Shown: positions 34,551 through 42,510, counted from the first letter of the stretch. The stretch is 64,000 bases of DNA from Flavobacterium soyae (GCF_021245985.1 NZ_JAJQXA010000003.1:414261-478260); one strand, 5' to 3'. The notes: generated by a model not told the origin, from the sequence alone. Numbers and translations are program-made.

Positions 34551-35198
34551 TTATGATTTTCTCGTTAAGTCAGTAATTAATAACGGATTGTTTTCTTTTA
34601 ATTTATTAACCAATTCTTCGACCGTTCTGGGATTTTCTTTTATAGCTTCGTATTCAGCAGAAGTAATTCCAACAATCTGCAGAAATGAAACTTCTCCATG
34701 CGGTGTTTGTTTCTTTTCGATTTCAGGGTCGTTTACAAAAAGCAATGCTGTAATTTCAGTATCAGTATCCAGCCTGATTGGGCCGTTTGCCGGCATGTAA
34801 TGAAATTCTTCAAACCAGTTGCCGCTGTCAAAAACATATTTGGCTATATTTTGCAAAAGTGTCACTGCCCAGCTTGGGTTTCCGTTATCAGCTTCGAATG
34901 GTTTTAATCTAAAAGTAAGTTCAAATCCCCATTTGCTGAATTCGCCGTCAACTTTTTCTTCGTTATAATATAATTCAGAAAAACCGTAAGTTACAAAGTG
35001 AAAATGATCTGTTTGTTTTTTGCTGTCATAAATACTTACGCCGTCCAGCGGATATTCTCCGCCAAGCATATAACTTATAGCTGGTGCAAAATGTTTGGGT
35101 TCCTGATTTGGATAAAGACGTTCAAATTCGTTATCAATTTCAAGCCAGCCTACGGCATCATCTTCTGAAAATTGTTTTTTATATTCTTCTAATGTCAT
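34551..35198 (-). CDS. Suppressor-of-fused (SUFU) domain protein
   Basis: 215 residues of the SUFU fold: HFHFVTYGFSELYYNE, GFELTFRLKPF, WAVTLLQNIAKYV and LFVNDPEIEKKQTPHGEVSF are family features. Bacterial SUFU proteins are predicted immunity or regulatory partners in toxin systems (established by comparative genomics); no toxin gene is adjacent. Member of the run of stress-type genes 34551-39884. It has its own terminator and is 59 bp from the TPM gene. Confidence 0.85.
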   Translation of the reverse strand: MTLEEYKKQFSEDDAVGWLEIDNEFERLYPNQEPKHFAPAISYMLGGEYPLDGVSIYDSKKQTDHFHFVTYGFSELYYNEEKVDGEFSKWGFELTFRLKPFEADNGNPSWAVTLLQNIAKYVFDSGNWFEEFHYMPANGPIRLDTDTEITALLFVNDPEIEKKQTPHGEVSFLQIVGITSAEYEAIKENPRTVEELVNKLKENNPLLITDLTRKS

Positions 35199-35257
35199 AA
35201 CTTTTCTTTTTATGATTAAAACGAATACAATATAAGATTTTAGGTGTAAAGAATAAA

Positions 35258-35770
35258 TTAATATGTTTTTAATTTATTCATAAACTGATCAACGGCAAGT
35301 TCTAAACCTTTACCATAATCTCCTTTTTTAAATTCGGGCACGGCATAAGTTGTTATAATATTCTGCGTGTCGTTATCGCTTAATTTATAGCGGATAAGGT
35401 CAATGCTTTGAACCTGAATTTGTCTTATTTCTCTGCTTACTACAATTAAAATAGTGGGATCTAGTTTTGGATCTTTTGACAAATATCGGTCTAATTCTAA
35501 AGCATAATCAGGGAAAGAAGTATAAGGCTGTATTGATGGGGTTGTTACAATCGTAATTTTGTAAAGAAACTGTTTTTCGAATGCTTTTAAGGTATTACTT
35601 AATGTTGTAATTTGATCAGGACTTAAGATTTTTTCGAAGTCATTTACATAATCGTAAGATCTTGAAAAAACGCTTTGAGGGTCTGGAACAGTATTTTCTT
35701 TTTTTGTTTGAGAAAATAATATACTTGCTGGAAACAAGATTATTATAATTATGAAGGATATTTTTTTCAT
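35258..35770 (-). CDS. Secreted TPM-domain protein
   Basis: 170 residues. A signal peptide (about 1-20, ending LFSQ) is followed by a TPM domain (TLP18.3/Psb32/MOLO-1; UPF0603): YVNDFEKILSPDQITTLSNT, DRYLSKDPKLDPTILIVVS, and VPEFKKGDYGKGLELAVD. No C-terminal membrane helix is present, unlike most bacterial TPM proteins. B. subtilis YdjH, part of a PspA-linked membrane stress set, has this domain. Function here is inferred from neighbours only. Confidence 0.87.
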   Translation of the reverse strand: MKKISFIIIIILFPASILFSQTKKENTVPDPQSVFSRSYDYVNDFEKILSPDQITTLSNTLKAFEKQFLYKITIVTTPSIQPYTSFPDYALELDRYLSKDPKLDPTILIVVSREIRQIQVQSIDLIRYKLSDNDTQNIITTYAVPEFKKGDYGKGLELAVDQFMNKLKTY

Positions 35771-35858
35771 CGCATGCGAAGATTAGATTTGGTGCTGCGA
35801 AAATACCACTTTATTGGTTTACGATAAAAAGATAAACGGGTTATTTATTAACCAAAAA

Positions 35859-35887
35859 ATCCGATTTGTTTAGCAAATCGGATCTTA
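35859..35887 (-). terminator. Terminator after DUF2314-ankyrin gene (ATCCGA family)
   Basis: ATCCGATTTG and CAAATCGGAT (35859-35883) form a perfect 10-bp stem with a five-base loop. The A run before it supplies Us on the minus strand. Confidence 0.75.
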
Positions 35888-35897
35888 AATGAAAATA

Positions 35898-36644
35898 TTA
35901 TAATAAGGGAATTAAATGCTCCCAATTTAATTGTTTTGCAAAATCTAGTGCTGTTTTGCCGCTGGCAGTTTTTTCATTTTTATCTGCTCCTGATTCTAAT
36001 AATACCTGAATTGAAGTGAGATTTCCTGCGATTGCTTCTCTATGTAAAAAGGTATAACCTAATTCATCTTTTGCAGTTATTTCTTCGGGATTATTTTTTA
36101 CAAAATCAATAAGACTGTCTTTCATGTTTTTACTCATAGGATGTTCTATAAGATTTTCAGGTTTTTCTTTTTGATCAGAAACGACAAAAATATCGTTGAA
36201 ATCTCCAAAATCTAATCCCCAGGCTTCGTCGTGATCTTCTCTTTCGTTATCGCTCATTTCTGAACGCATTGCATGAATAGTATAACCTCCGTAGGTTTTT
36301 CCTCCAGCTGCAAATAACCAGTCACTGATTTGATTGATTGGAATTTGTATTTCATCTCCGTTATTTACATTCGTTAATTCATTTGGCTGATTAACTAGAA
36401 CACCATAAATAGTTTCACCATCAAAATTAACATCATTAATCCACATGTGTTCAACTAAAGTTTCTCCATTTATTTCCTGAGTGAAAGCCAGTTTAACACA
36501 GGCAACATCAAGTCCGGGAATTATTCTGCGATATTCCCAGGATAATTCTCTCCAGAAATATTTAAAGGTAGCCTGCGCTTTTTTGAACGCTTCAATCATT
36601 TTTGGATTTTCTCCATCGGCAAAGAAAATGGGTGTGTTTTCCAT
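35898..36644 (-). CDS. DUF2314 domain fused to ankyrin repeats
   Basis: 248 residues. DUF2314 occupies about 10-150 (FKKAQATFKYFWRELSWEYR, EHMWINDVNFDGETIYGVL, QIPINQISDWLF). The C-terminal 70 residues form two ankyrin repeats (DELGYTFLHREAIAGNLTSI, then TASGKTALDFAKQLNWEHLI). Both modules occur among predicted immunity proteins of polymorphic toxins; no toxin is seen here. No signal peptide. It has its own terminator, and is separated from the upstream operon by another. Confidence 0.87.
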   Translation of the reverse strand: MENTPIFFADGENPKMIEAFKKAQATFKYFWRELSWEYRRIIPGLDVACVKLAFTQEINGETLVEHMWINDVNFDGETIYGVLVNQPNELTNVNNGDEIQIPINQISDWLFAAGGKTYGGYTIHAMRSEMSDNEREDHDEAWGLDFGDFNDIFVVSDQKEKPENLIEHPMSKNMKDSLIDFVKNNPEEITAKDELGYTFLHREAIAGNLTSIQVLLESGADKNEKTASGKTALDFAKQLNWEHLIPLL

Positions 36645-36700
36645 TATATATTATTTTTATGAAGTAATTTTTGAAATTTCTGTTTAAGTCTAAACGAATA

Positions 36701-36731
36701 AAAAACCGATCTGTTTACAAATCGGTTTTTT
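36701..36731 (-). terminator. Terminator of the SPFH/zinc-ribbon operon
   Basis: AAAAACCGAT (36701-36710) pairs with ATCGGTTTTT (36721-36730). Same family as the other ATCCGA stems but with a C-to-T paired change. Confidence 0.75.
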
Positions 36732-36751
36732 ACTATTTAAAGAAACCGAAC

Positions 36752-37714
36752 TTAGAAATTTACATCGTCTGCGATATTGCCGCCTTGTTCTGCAGCAAAT
36801 TTTGCGGCATATTCTTTTTGTTTTGCTTGTTGATAATCATGGAATTCTGTGATATTTTCAGAATTCCAGTTTTGATTTTGCTCTGTCATCCACTGCATTG
36901 CTGCAGATTGGAAATCAGCAAGGTTGATCCCGAAAGTTTCTAAAATCCATTGCGCGCCATCGATTCCGTATTCGTATGCAGCTTGTCTCGCTCCGGCAAG
37001 TTCTTCGTAGAAATAACGGTCTGTTTTGATTCTTTCAAGATTTGCTGCTCCTTCTTCAGAAATTTCTGCTTTTAGGTTTTCTAATTGCGGAACTGTTACA
37101 TTTTCTGCATAATACTGCCCGAACAAAGTTGTAACCGTAAATGAAGTGTCTTCGCCCATACGCTGGGGCCAGATTGTGTTTAACTCTTCCCAAATTACAG
37201 ATTCGAAGCCCATTGCTTTGCAAACTTCCTGATAATCGATTCCGGCACTTATTTTAAGGCACATTGCGGTATACGTTCTTAAATCTACGCCGTGTACAGG
37301 CTCAAGAAACGGATTATTTTCTTCAACCTTTATGAATCCTGAAGTTTGAATTCCGGTATATTTTAATGAATTAGCATGTTCAAATCGTATCATTTGGTCA
37401 GAATCGCAATTATTCCATTCGGTGTAAATTTCTCTTCTGTAACTAAAATATATGCCTTTAATATCTTTTTCTTCAAGGTTTTCACCACTTGCGCGTTGGT
37501 CAGCAATCCATGCTTCGGCTCTTTCTGCTACTTCGGCATCAAAATCATCAACATTATAATGCGTTCCGTGCAAAGTTTCTGGATCGTATTCTACTTCCTG
37601 ATAATCATTTCTGTAATTATCTTCATAGTTTTCGTTTGATGTTTGTGCCTGCTCAAAATTTTGATTTTCCTGTTTACTGTCTCCAGTTAGAGCTCCAAAA
37701 AGTTTCTTAAACAT
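36752..37714 (-). CDS. Acidic cytoplasmic protein of unknown family
   Basis: 320 residues, rich in Asp/Glu/Asn. The N-terminus MFKKLFGALTG is followed by a disordered Asn/Glu-rich linker to about residue 45. The rest is helical, with HGVDLRTYTAMCLKISAG and FGQYYAENVTVPQLENLKA. I do not recognise the family with confidence. Last gene of the four-gene operon that begins with the SPFH protein (24-bp gap), followed by a terminator. A role with those genes is inferred from position. Confidence 0.8.
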   Translation of the reverse strand: MFKKLFGALTGDSKQENQNFEQAQTSNENYEDNYRNDYQEVEYDPETLHGTHYNVDDFDAEVAERAEAWIADQRASGENLEEKDIKGIYFSYRREIYTEWNNCDSDQMIRFEHANSLKYTGIQTSGFIKVEENNPFLEPVHGVDLRTYTAMCLKISAGIDYQEVCKAMGFESVIWEELNTIWPQRMGEDTSFTVTTLFGQYYAENVTVPQLENLKAEISEEGAANLERIKTDRYFYEELAGARQAAYEYGIDGAQWILETFGINLADFQSAAMQWMTEQNQNWNSENITEFHDYQQAKQKEYAAKFAAEQGGNIADDVNF

Positions 37715-37738
37715 TTGTTGATTTTTAAGGATTAATAA

Positions 37739-38674
37739 TTATTTATTGTGTACCTGATTCTGATACATTTTTTCGTTGTGCTCTTTTAAATCGGGCGTAA
37801 TTTTATTCCACTCGTCATACATGGCGCGCAGATAAACCTGATATAATTTTGGAGCATTTTTGATAACAAATTGCCTTTGTTCTTCGAGATCATCCATTTT
37901 TGCCTGAATTTCATTCAGCACTTTTTTATCTGATTCATGTATTTTGCTCAAACTTAATTCATGTCGCTGATGATATAATTCCCGCTCTTTTTTATCCTCC
38001 GTTTCAAAAGCTTCGTATAAGTGTGCTGTTCTTTGTTCAGCAAGTCCGCGTGCAATGTTTTGCAAATTTCTGCCTTGTGTGCTTGGCGCAAACGTGTTTT
38101 GCGTTTTACAATACGGACATGAAATATAGGTTTCGATTAAAAAGATTTTTTCGATTTCGATGCTTCCTCCGCATTGTGTACAGCTGAATTTATTTTTGAT
38201 GGCATCAAATTCATCGAGGATTTTTTGATATTCGATTTCAAGATCTCTTTCCTGTGTTTTTTCGATCTGTTTTCTCCAATATTCGTATTGATTGTCAAAA
38301 TCGTAGTAACGATCAGAACAAGCGGTTCTGAAATCAGAAACCAGGTTATGATGTCTGCTTAAAACCGAAATCTGCGAATTATAATTTTGGTAAACATCCA
38401 GAATTTTTTCGTCGTAAGTATCCCGGGCTTTTTCTCTTATGTTTGATAATTGACCGTTTACGCCAGAATAAACCCTGTGGAAAGTTCTTTTGTACAAATC
38501 GTCATCGCTTTGTAAAATTTCTTTAAGTTCCGGAATGGCTGCGGCTGCAAATTCTTCCATTTTTGCTTCAAGTTTTTCTAAGAAGGTAAACCATCTTTGT
38601 TGTGATTCCTGAAGTTCTGCATACCATTCCGGAAGGTTTTCTTCGTTTTTTTGTTTATTGAATAATCCGAACAC
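37739..38674 (-). CDS. Coiled-coil protein with central zinc ribbon
   Basis: 311 residues. Long helical segments (about 20-165 and 215-290) flank a four-Cys zinc ribbon, CTQCGGSIEI...SCPYCKTQ, near residues 172-200. No membrane helix. The shape recalls cytosolic scaffold proteins rather than enzymes. It lies 14 bp downstream of the 80-residue zinc-ribbon gene in the SPFH operon. No named family was recognised. Confidence 0.8.
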   Translation of the reverse strand: MFGLFNKQKNEENLPEWYAELQESQQRWFTFLEKLEAKMEEFAAAAIPELKEILQSDDDLYKRTFHRVYSGVNGQLSNIREKARDTYDEKILDVYQNYNSQISVLSRHHNLVSDFRTACSDRYYDFDNQYEYWRKQIEKTQERDLEIEYQKILDEFDAIKNKFSCTQCGGSIEIEKIFLIETYISCPYCKTQNTFAPSTQGRNLQNIARGLAEQRTAHLYEAFETEDKKERELYHQRHELSLSKIHESDKKVLNEIQAKMDDLEEQRQFVIKNAPKLYQVYLRAMYDEWNKITPDLKEHNEKMYQNQVHNK

Positions 38675-38688
38675 GTTAATTTTATTTT

Positions 38689-38931
38689 TTAAATTGAATT
38701 ATCTTCTTTTTTAATATAAACTCCGTCAGTAAGTTTTACGGTTATAAATTCAAATCCGCAATAAGCACAATGTGTTACACCATCTTGTTTTGCTCGTCCG
38801 GCGCCGCAATTTGGACAGTCTTTTGCATTCATTTTTGCGTCGCTGATTTCCATTTCACCGCCATAATTAGTTTGGTTTTGAGCTTTTTGTTTTAGTCTGT
38901 CTAAAAACGAATTGACTTTTTTCTCTTCCAT
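38689..38931 (-). CDS. Small zinc-ribbon protein
   Basis: 80 residues. A zinc ribbon CPNCGAGRAKQDGVTHCAYC (about residues 40-59) follows a short polar helix. Start ATG overlaps the SPFH stop as TAATG, a sign of translational coupling. Small zinc-ribbon proteins accompany SPFH proteins of the YdjI type in Bacillus (YdjG), which supports a shared role; no membrane segment is present here. Confidence 0.83.
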   Translation of the reverse strand: MEEKKVNSFLDRLKQKAQNQTNYGGEMEISDAKMNAKDCPNCGAGRAKQDGVTHCAYCGFEFITVKLTDGVYIKKEDNSI

Positions 38932-39884
38932 TATAATTGGCTTAATAATTCAGATTTCTTTGTTTTAAATTCATCTTCGTCGATTAAACCGGCATCAAAT
39001 AAAGATTTTAGTTTTTGAAGTTTAGACGTTAAATCGTCTTTTACTTCTTCTTTTTGGGTTTCTTTATTCTGCTGTAATTGATTTAGAAGAATTCCCATAC
39101 TCAATGCGTTTTGGGTTGCATCGTGAAGTGCTGTTCCTTTATCTCCAATAGCAGTTGCGGTATTGAATTTGGTAAATTTATCCATATCAGTTACCATATT
39201 CATATTGGTGATTTTATCGTAGTGTGCCGTAACTTCTTCGGGTAATGTAACGCTGGTGATTACAAACTGCGTTAATTCAATTCCGAATTGAAGGAAATAA
39301 GGTTTTAGATACGGTTCGATTTTTTTACCTAATTGGGTAATATTTCCGGCAACGTCTGTTACAGTAATATTTTCATTGGCGAGAACTTCTCCAAATTTTG
39401 GAGCAACGAAATCACGTAACTGGTTTTGCAATTCAAAAATGGTAAGCTGCTGATAGGTTCCCGCATACTGACGGAAGAATTTGGCAACGTCGACAATTTG
39501 AATATCGAAACTTCCAAAAGCGCGAATTCTGATTTGCCCGAATTGTGGATCGTTCAATAGAATAGGAGCAGGAGTTCCCCATTTATTATTGATGAATTGA
39601 TGGGTGTTGAAAAAATAAACATCGACTTTAAACGGACTTTCAAAACCGTATTTCCAGCCTTTCAGTTTGCTTAAAACCGGAATATTTTCTGTAGACAAAG
39701 TATGAAGGCCAGGTTCGTAAACATCGGCAAGCTGGCCTTCGTTTAAAAGCATTACCTGCTGGCTTTCGCGAACGGTTAGTTTTGCTCCGTTTTTGATTTC
39801 TTTATCTTCATCATAAAATTTCCACATTAGTAAATTAGGATCACTCGTTGTGGCTTCGATTATTTCTATAAAAGGTAATTTCAT
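38931..39884 (-). CDS. SPFH-domain protein with C-terminal SHOCT (YdjI-like)
   Basis: 317 residues. The SPFH/virion-core-protein-like domain fills about 15-240 (NGAKLTVRESQQVMLLNEG, VDVYFFNTHQFINNKWGTP, FGIELTQFVITSVTLPEEV). After a Gln/Glu linker comes a SHOCT helical hairpin (LKSLFDAGLIDEDEFKTKK, about 288-312). No membrane helix, unlike flotillins. B. subtilis YdjI is the best-known relative and works with PspA in membrane stress. First gene of an operon with three downstream genes. Confidence 0.9.
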   Translation of the reverse strand: MKLPFIEIIEATTSDPNLLMWKFYDEDKEIKNGAKLTVRESQQVMLLNEGQLADVYEPGLHTLSTENIPVLSKLKGWKYGFESPFKVDVYFFNTHQFINNKWGTPAPILLNDPQFGQIRIRAFGSFDIQIVDVAKFFRQYAGTYQQLTIFELQNQLRDFVAPKFGEVLANENITVTDVAGNITQLGKKIEPYLKPYFLQFGIELTQFVITSVTLPEEVTAHYDKITNMNMVTDMDKFTKFNTATAIGDKGTALHDATQNALSMGILLNQLQQNKETQKEEVKDDLTSKLQKLKSLFDAGLIDEDEFKTKKSELLSQL

Positions 39885-40007
39885 AAAATCTTATTTATAA
39901 AGAATAAAAATAAGAATTATAAGACGACTTCAATGTTTTTTTTATGTCAAGTTTTTAACAAATTTTTATTTATAAATTTTAAAGTTTATAATATTTGTCA
40001 AAGTATT

Positions 40008-40121
40008 GTCAATTTCGACCGAAGGGAGAAATCGCATACTTATATCGACAAAGATTGGTGATTTACTTTGTAGAGTTTCTTTATGGATTTACGAGTGCGA
40101 TTCCTCGTTCCTCGGAATGAC
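40008..40121. repeat. Chimeric GTCATTTCGA hairpin repeat
   Basis: The left arm reads GTCAATTTCGACCGAAGGGA (type of 40349-40450), but the right arm reads TCGTTCCTCGGAATGAC (type of 25676-25773). The arms pair poorly, as if two copies had recombined. Positions 39885-40131 hold nothing else that I can name. Confidence 0.65.
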
Positions 40122-40131
40122 AAACTGTGTG

Positions 40132-40320
40132 TTAATTTTTGTTTTTTTCATTAGTAATGATAAGTCTGTTTTTCTTTTGTTCGATAATTACAATTTCACC
40201 TTTTTTAAATCCAAGTTTTTCAAGTCATTTGCCTTCCAGTTTTATTGATGGAATTGTAATGTCTTTGTGTGTTCTTTTTTGAAATTTGGTGTGAATTTTA
40301 AGTTTTCTCTCGTTGTTCAT
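40132..40320 (-). pseudogene. SymE-like toxin gene with in-frame TGA
   Basis: 62 codons. Residues 21-31 read ITIPSIKLEGK; then TGA (40225-40227) stands at codon 32, and the same frame continues LEKLGFKKGEIVIIEQ and on to a TAA at 40132-40134. E. coli SymE has IPAITLKGQWLEAAGF in this region, so the TGA replaces the conserved Trp (TGG to TGA). SymE is an AbrB-fold, nuclease-like toxin of a type I system with antisense RNA SymR. The intact downstream frame suggests recent inactivation or a sequencing error; Trp-reading of TGA is not known in this group. A 102-bp hairpin lies between its likely promoter and start. Confidence 0.8.
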
Positions 40321-40348
40321 TGTTGTTATTTTTTTAAGACAAAGTATT

Positions 40349-40450
40349 GTCATTTCGACCGAAGGGAGAAATCGCACTCGTGAATCGATAAAGATTGGCG
40401 ACTTGCTTTGTGGAGTTTCTTGTGCGATTTCTCCCTTCGGTCGAAATGAC
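40349..40450. repeat. Perfect GTCATTTCGA hairpin between symE and its promoter
   Basis: Positions 40349-40377 and 40422-40450 are perfect 29-nt inverted repeats beginning GTCATTTCGACCGAAGGGAG. In a transcript it would form a very stable hairpin in the presumed symE leader. Confidence 0.85.
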
Positions 40451-40502
40451 AAAAACTAAGCTATTAGTTTCTTTAAATTCTATTTTACCTGTAATTATCT
40501 TA

Positions 40503-40533
40503 CAAAGATATATGAAAAACTCATTTTGTCAAC
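40503..40533 (-). promoter_or_regulatory. Likely symE promoter
   Basis: The minus strand reads GTTG, 19 bp, TATCTTTG, close to the -33/-7 consensus. Its -33 part overlaps the inverted repeat at 40523-40550. Confidence 0.55.
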
Positions 40534-40550
40534 ATATATGATGACAAAAT
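40523..40550. promoter_or_regulatory. Candidate operator (ATTTTGTCA inverted repeat)
   Basis: ATTTTGTCA and TGACAAAAT are separated by 10 bp and lie between the XRE gene and the symE promoter. A site for the XRE protein is the natural guess. Confidence 0.5.
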
Positions 40551-40578
40551 TTTAAATAAATTGTTTGACATTTGTTTT

Positions 40579-40797
40579 ATGACACAAGATCAATTAAAAG
40601 AAAAAATAGGTCAACGAATTGTCGAACTTCGAAAAGAGAAGGGTTGGAATCAATCTGACTTAGCTCGCGCATGTAAAAAAGACCGTCAATCTATAGAAAG
40701 ACTTGAAAACGGAAAATTGAATACGACAATTTATACTTTGTTTCAAGTTGCAACAGCTTTGGATATTTCTCTATCAAAACTGGTTGATGTATCATAA
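40579..40797 (+). CDS. Small XRE-family DNA-binding regulator
   Basis: 72 residues, almost all one Cro/CI-type helix-turn-helix: LKEKIGQRIVELRKEKGW, NQSDLARACKKDRQSIERLE, and TLFQVATALDISLSKLV. ATG 40579 is used; a TTG at 40561 would extend the frame by six residues. The orientation divergent from the symE-like gene and the inverted repeat in between suggest it controls both, possibly as part of a toxin-antitoxin-like locus. Confidence 0.88.
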   Translation: MTQDQLKEKIGQRIVELRKEKGWNQSDLARACKKDRQSIERLENGKLNTTIYTLFQVATALDISLSKLVDVS

Positions 40798-40841
40798 TTG
40801 CCTATAATTTATTATTTATCTTTTGAAAACTACTGTGCGTG

Positions 40842-40920
40842 AAGGATGGGAGCGGCATCCTTTTATGGCGGGGTTCGCCATAAAAGATACAGCGGACAGC
40901 CTGACCCGGAGGGACACGCC
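40842..40920 (+). other. GC-richer structured non-coding element
   Basis: Two abutting hairpins (AAGGAT/ATCCTT at 40842-40862, and TTTATGGC/GCCATAAA at 40862-40884) are followed by ACAGCGGACAGC and CCCGGAGGGACACGCC. Base composition differs sharply from the surrounding DNA. I have seen similar strings in intergenic DNA of flavobacteria but cannot name a family. It may be a small RNA or a repeat. The XRE-lpdA gap (40798-41121) otherwise holds half of a GTCATTTCGA repeat (about 40965-41043). Confidence 0.5.
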
Positions 40921-41048
40921 ATAATAAAACGACTTATTTTTACTAATCAGATTTTAAGACAAAGATTGGGGATTTGCTTTGTGGAACTTCTTTGTGGATA
41001 TATGAGTGCGATTTCTCTCCCGAAGTTTCGGGATCGAAATGACAAAAT

Positions 41049-41084
41049 AAAAAATCCGATCTGCTTTCACAAATCGGATTTTTA
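41049..41084 (-). terminator. Terminator of lpdA (ATCCGA family)
   Basis: AAAATCCGAT (41051-41060) pairs with ATCGGATTTT (41073-41082). It lies 38 bp past the lpdA stop. Confidence 0.75.
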
Positions 41085-41121
41085 AATTGAAAATTATATA
41101 TGACCGTAAAACGGTATATTT

Positions 41122-42510
41122 TTACAAGTGAATTACTTCGCCGTAAGCATCAGCAACAGCTTCCATAACTGCCTCGCTCATTGTTGGATGAGGGTGGATA
41201 GATTTAAGGATTTCATGACCTGTAGTTTCTAGTTTACGAGCTACAACTGCCTCAGCAATCATATCAGTAACACCAGCGCCAATCATGTGGCATCCTAACC
41301 ATTCTCCGTATTTAGCATCGAAAATTACTTTTACGAATCCGTCTGGAGTTCCGGCAGCTTTAGCCTTTCCTGAAGCTGAGAATGGGAATTTACCAATTTT
41401 TAATTCGTAACCTTTTTCTTTTGCTTGTTTTTCAGTTAAACCTACAGAAGCGATTTCTGGAGTTGCGTAAGTACAACCCGGAACATTTCCGTAATCGATT
41501 GGCTGTACGTGAAGACCTTTAATTTTTTCTACACAGTTAATTCCTTCTGCAGAAGCTACGTGAGCTAAAGCCTGACCCGGAGTAACGTCTCCAATTGCGT
41601 AGTATCCCGGAATGTTGGTTTCGTTGTAAGCGTTTACTAAGATTTTATCTCTGTCAACAGCGATTCCAACTTCTTCTAAACCAATATTTTCAATGTTTGT
41701 TTTGATTCCAACTGCCGAAAGTACGATGTCAGCTTCAAGAACTTCTTCTCCTTTTGCAGTTTTAACAAATGCTTTAACTCCTGCACCGGTTGTGTCGATA
41801 CGCTCAACAGATGAGTTTGTCATAACTTTAATTCCGGCTTTTTTCAAAGAACGCTCAAATTGTTTTGAGATATCTTCGTCTTCTACAGGAACCACGTTTG
41901 GCATAAATTCTACAATAGTAACATCTGTTCCCATTGAGTTGTAGAAGTGAGCAAATTCAACTCCAATTGCTCCAGAACCTACGATAATCATAGATTTTGG
42001 CTGTGTTGGTAATGTCATTGCCTGACGGTAACCAATTACTTTTACACCATCTTGCGGTAAGTTTGGTAACTCACGAGAGCGAGCTCCGGTTGCAATGATG
42101 ATGTGATCAGCGCTATATTCTGTAACTTTATTATCTTTATCTGTAACGTCAAGTTTTTTTCCTGGTTTTAGTTTTCCAAAACCTTCGATAACGTCAATTT
42201 TGTTTTTTTTCATTAAGAATTGAACACCTTTGCTCATTCCTTCGGCAACACCGCGGCTGCGTTGAATAACTGCTGGAAAATCTTTATCGAATTCAGAAAC
42301 TTTCAATCCGTAGTCAGAAGCGTGTTTTAAATAATCAAAAACCTGAGCTGATTTTAGTAATGCTTTTGTTGGGATACATCCCCAGTTTAAACATACACCA
42401 CCAAGGTTTTCTTTTTCAACTACAGCAGTTTTAAAGCCTAATTGTGAAGCTCTAATTGCTGTTACATATCCTCCAGGACCACTTCCTAAAACAATAACGT
42501 CGTATTTCAT
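41122..42510 (-). CDS. lpdA: Dihydrolipoyl dehydrogenase (E3)
   Basis: 462 residues. The flavoprotein reoxidises lipoamide in pyruvate, 2-oxoglutarate and branched-chain dehydrogenase complexes and glycine cleavage. Seen: FAD motif VIVLGSGPGGYVTAIRASQL, redox disulfide GGVCLNWGCIPTK, NAD motif IIVGSGAIGVEFAHF, second FAD motif YYAIGDVTPG and the C-terminal His-Glu pair in SIHPHPTMSEAV. Full length. It is alone; the complexes' E1/E2 genes are not in the window. Confidence 0.97.
   Translation of the reverse strand: MKYDVIVLGSGPGGYVTAIRASQLGFKTAVVEKENLGGVCLNWGCIPTKALLKSAQVFDYLKHASDYGLKVSEFDKDFPAVIQRSRGVAEGMSKGVQFLMKKNKIDVIEGFGKLKPGKKLDVTDKDNKVTEYSADHIIIATGARSRELPNLPQDGVKVIGYRQAMTLPTQPKSMIIVGSGAIGVEFAHFYNSMGTDVTIVEFMPNVVPVEDEDISKQFERSLKKAGIKVMTNSSVERIDTTGAGVKAFVKTAKGEEVLEADIVLSAVGIKTNIENIGLEEVGIAVDRDKILVNAYNETNIPGYYAIGDVTPGQALAHVASAEGINCVEKIKGLHVQPIDYGNVPGCTYATPEIASVGLTEKQAKEKGYELKIGKFPFSASGKAKAAGTPDGFVKVIFDAKYGEWLGCHMIGAGVTDMIAEAVVARKLETTGHEILKSIHPHPTMSEAVMEAVADAYGEVIHL

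Noticed and set aside
34551..36644. Polymorphic toxin locus suggested by SUFU and DUF2314-ankyrin genes
   Set aside because: No large secreted toxin, Rhs/VgrG or other delivery gene is present in the window.
40225..40227. TGA in symE as selenocysteine or recoded Trp
   Set aside because: Sec is not expected at a Trp position, no selenocysteine insertion structure is apparent, and flavobacteria use TGA as stop, as many genes in this window do.
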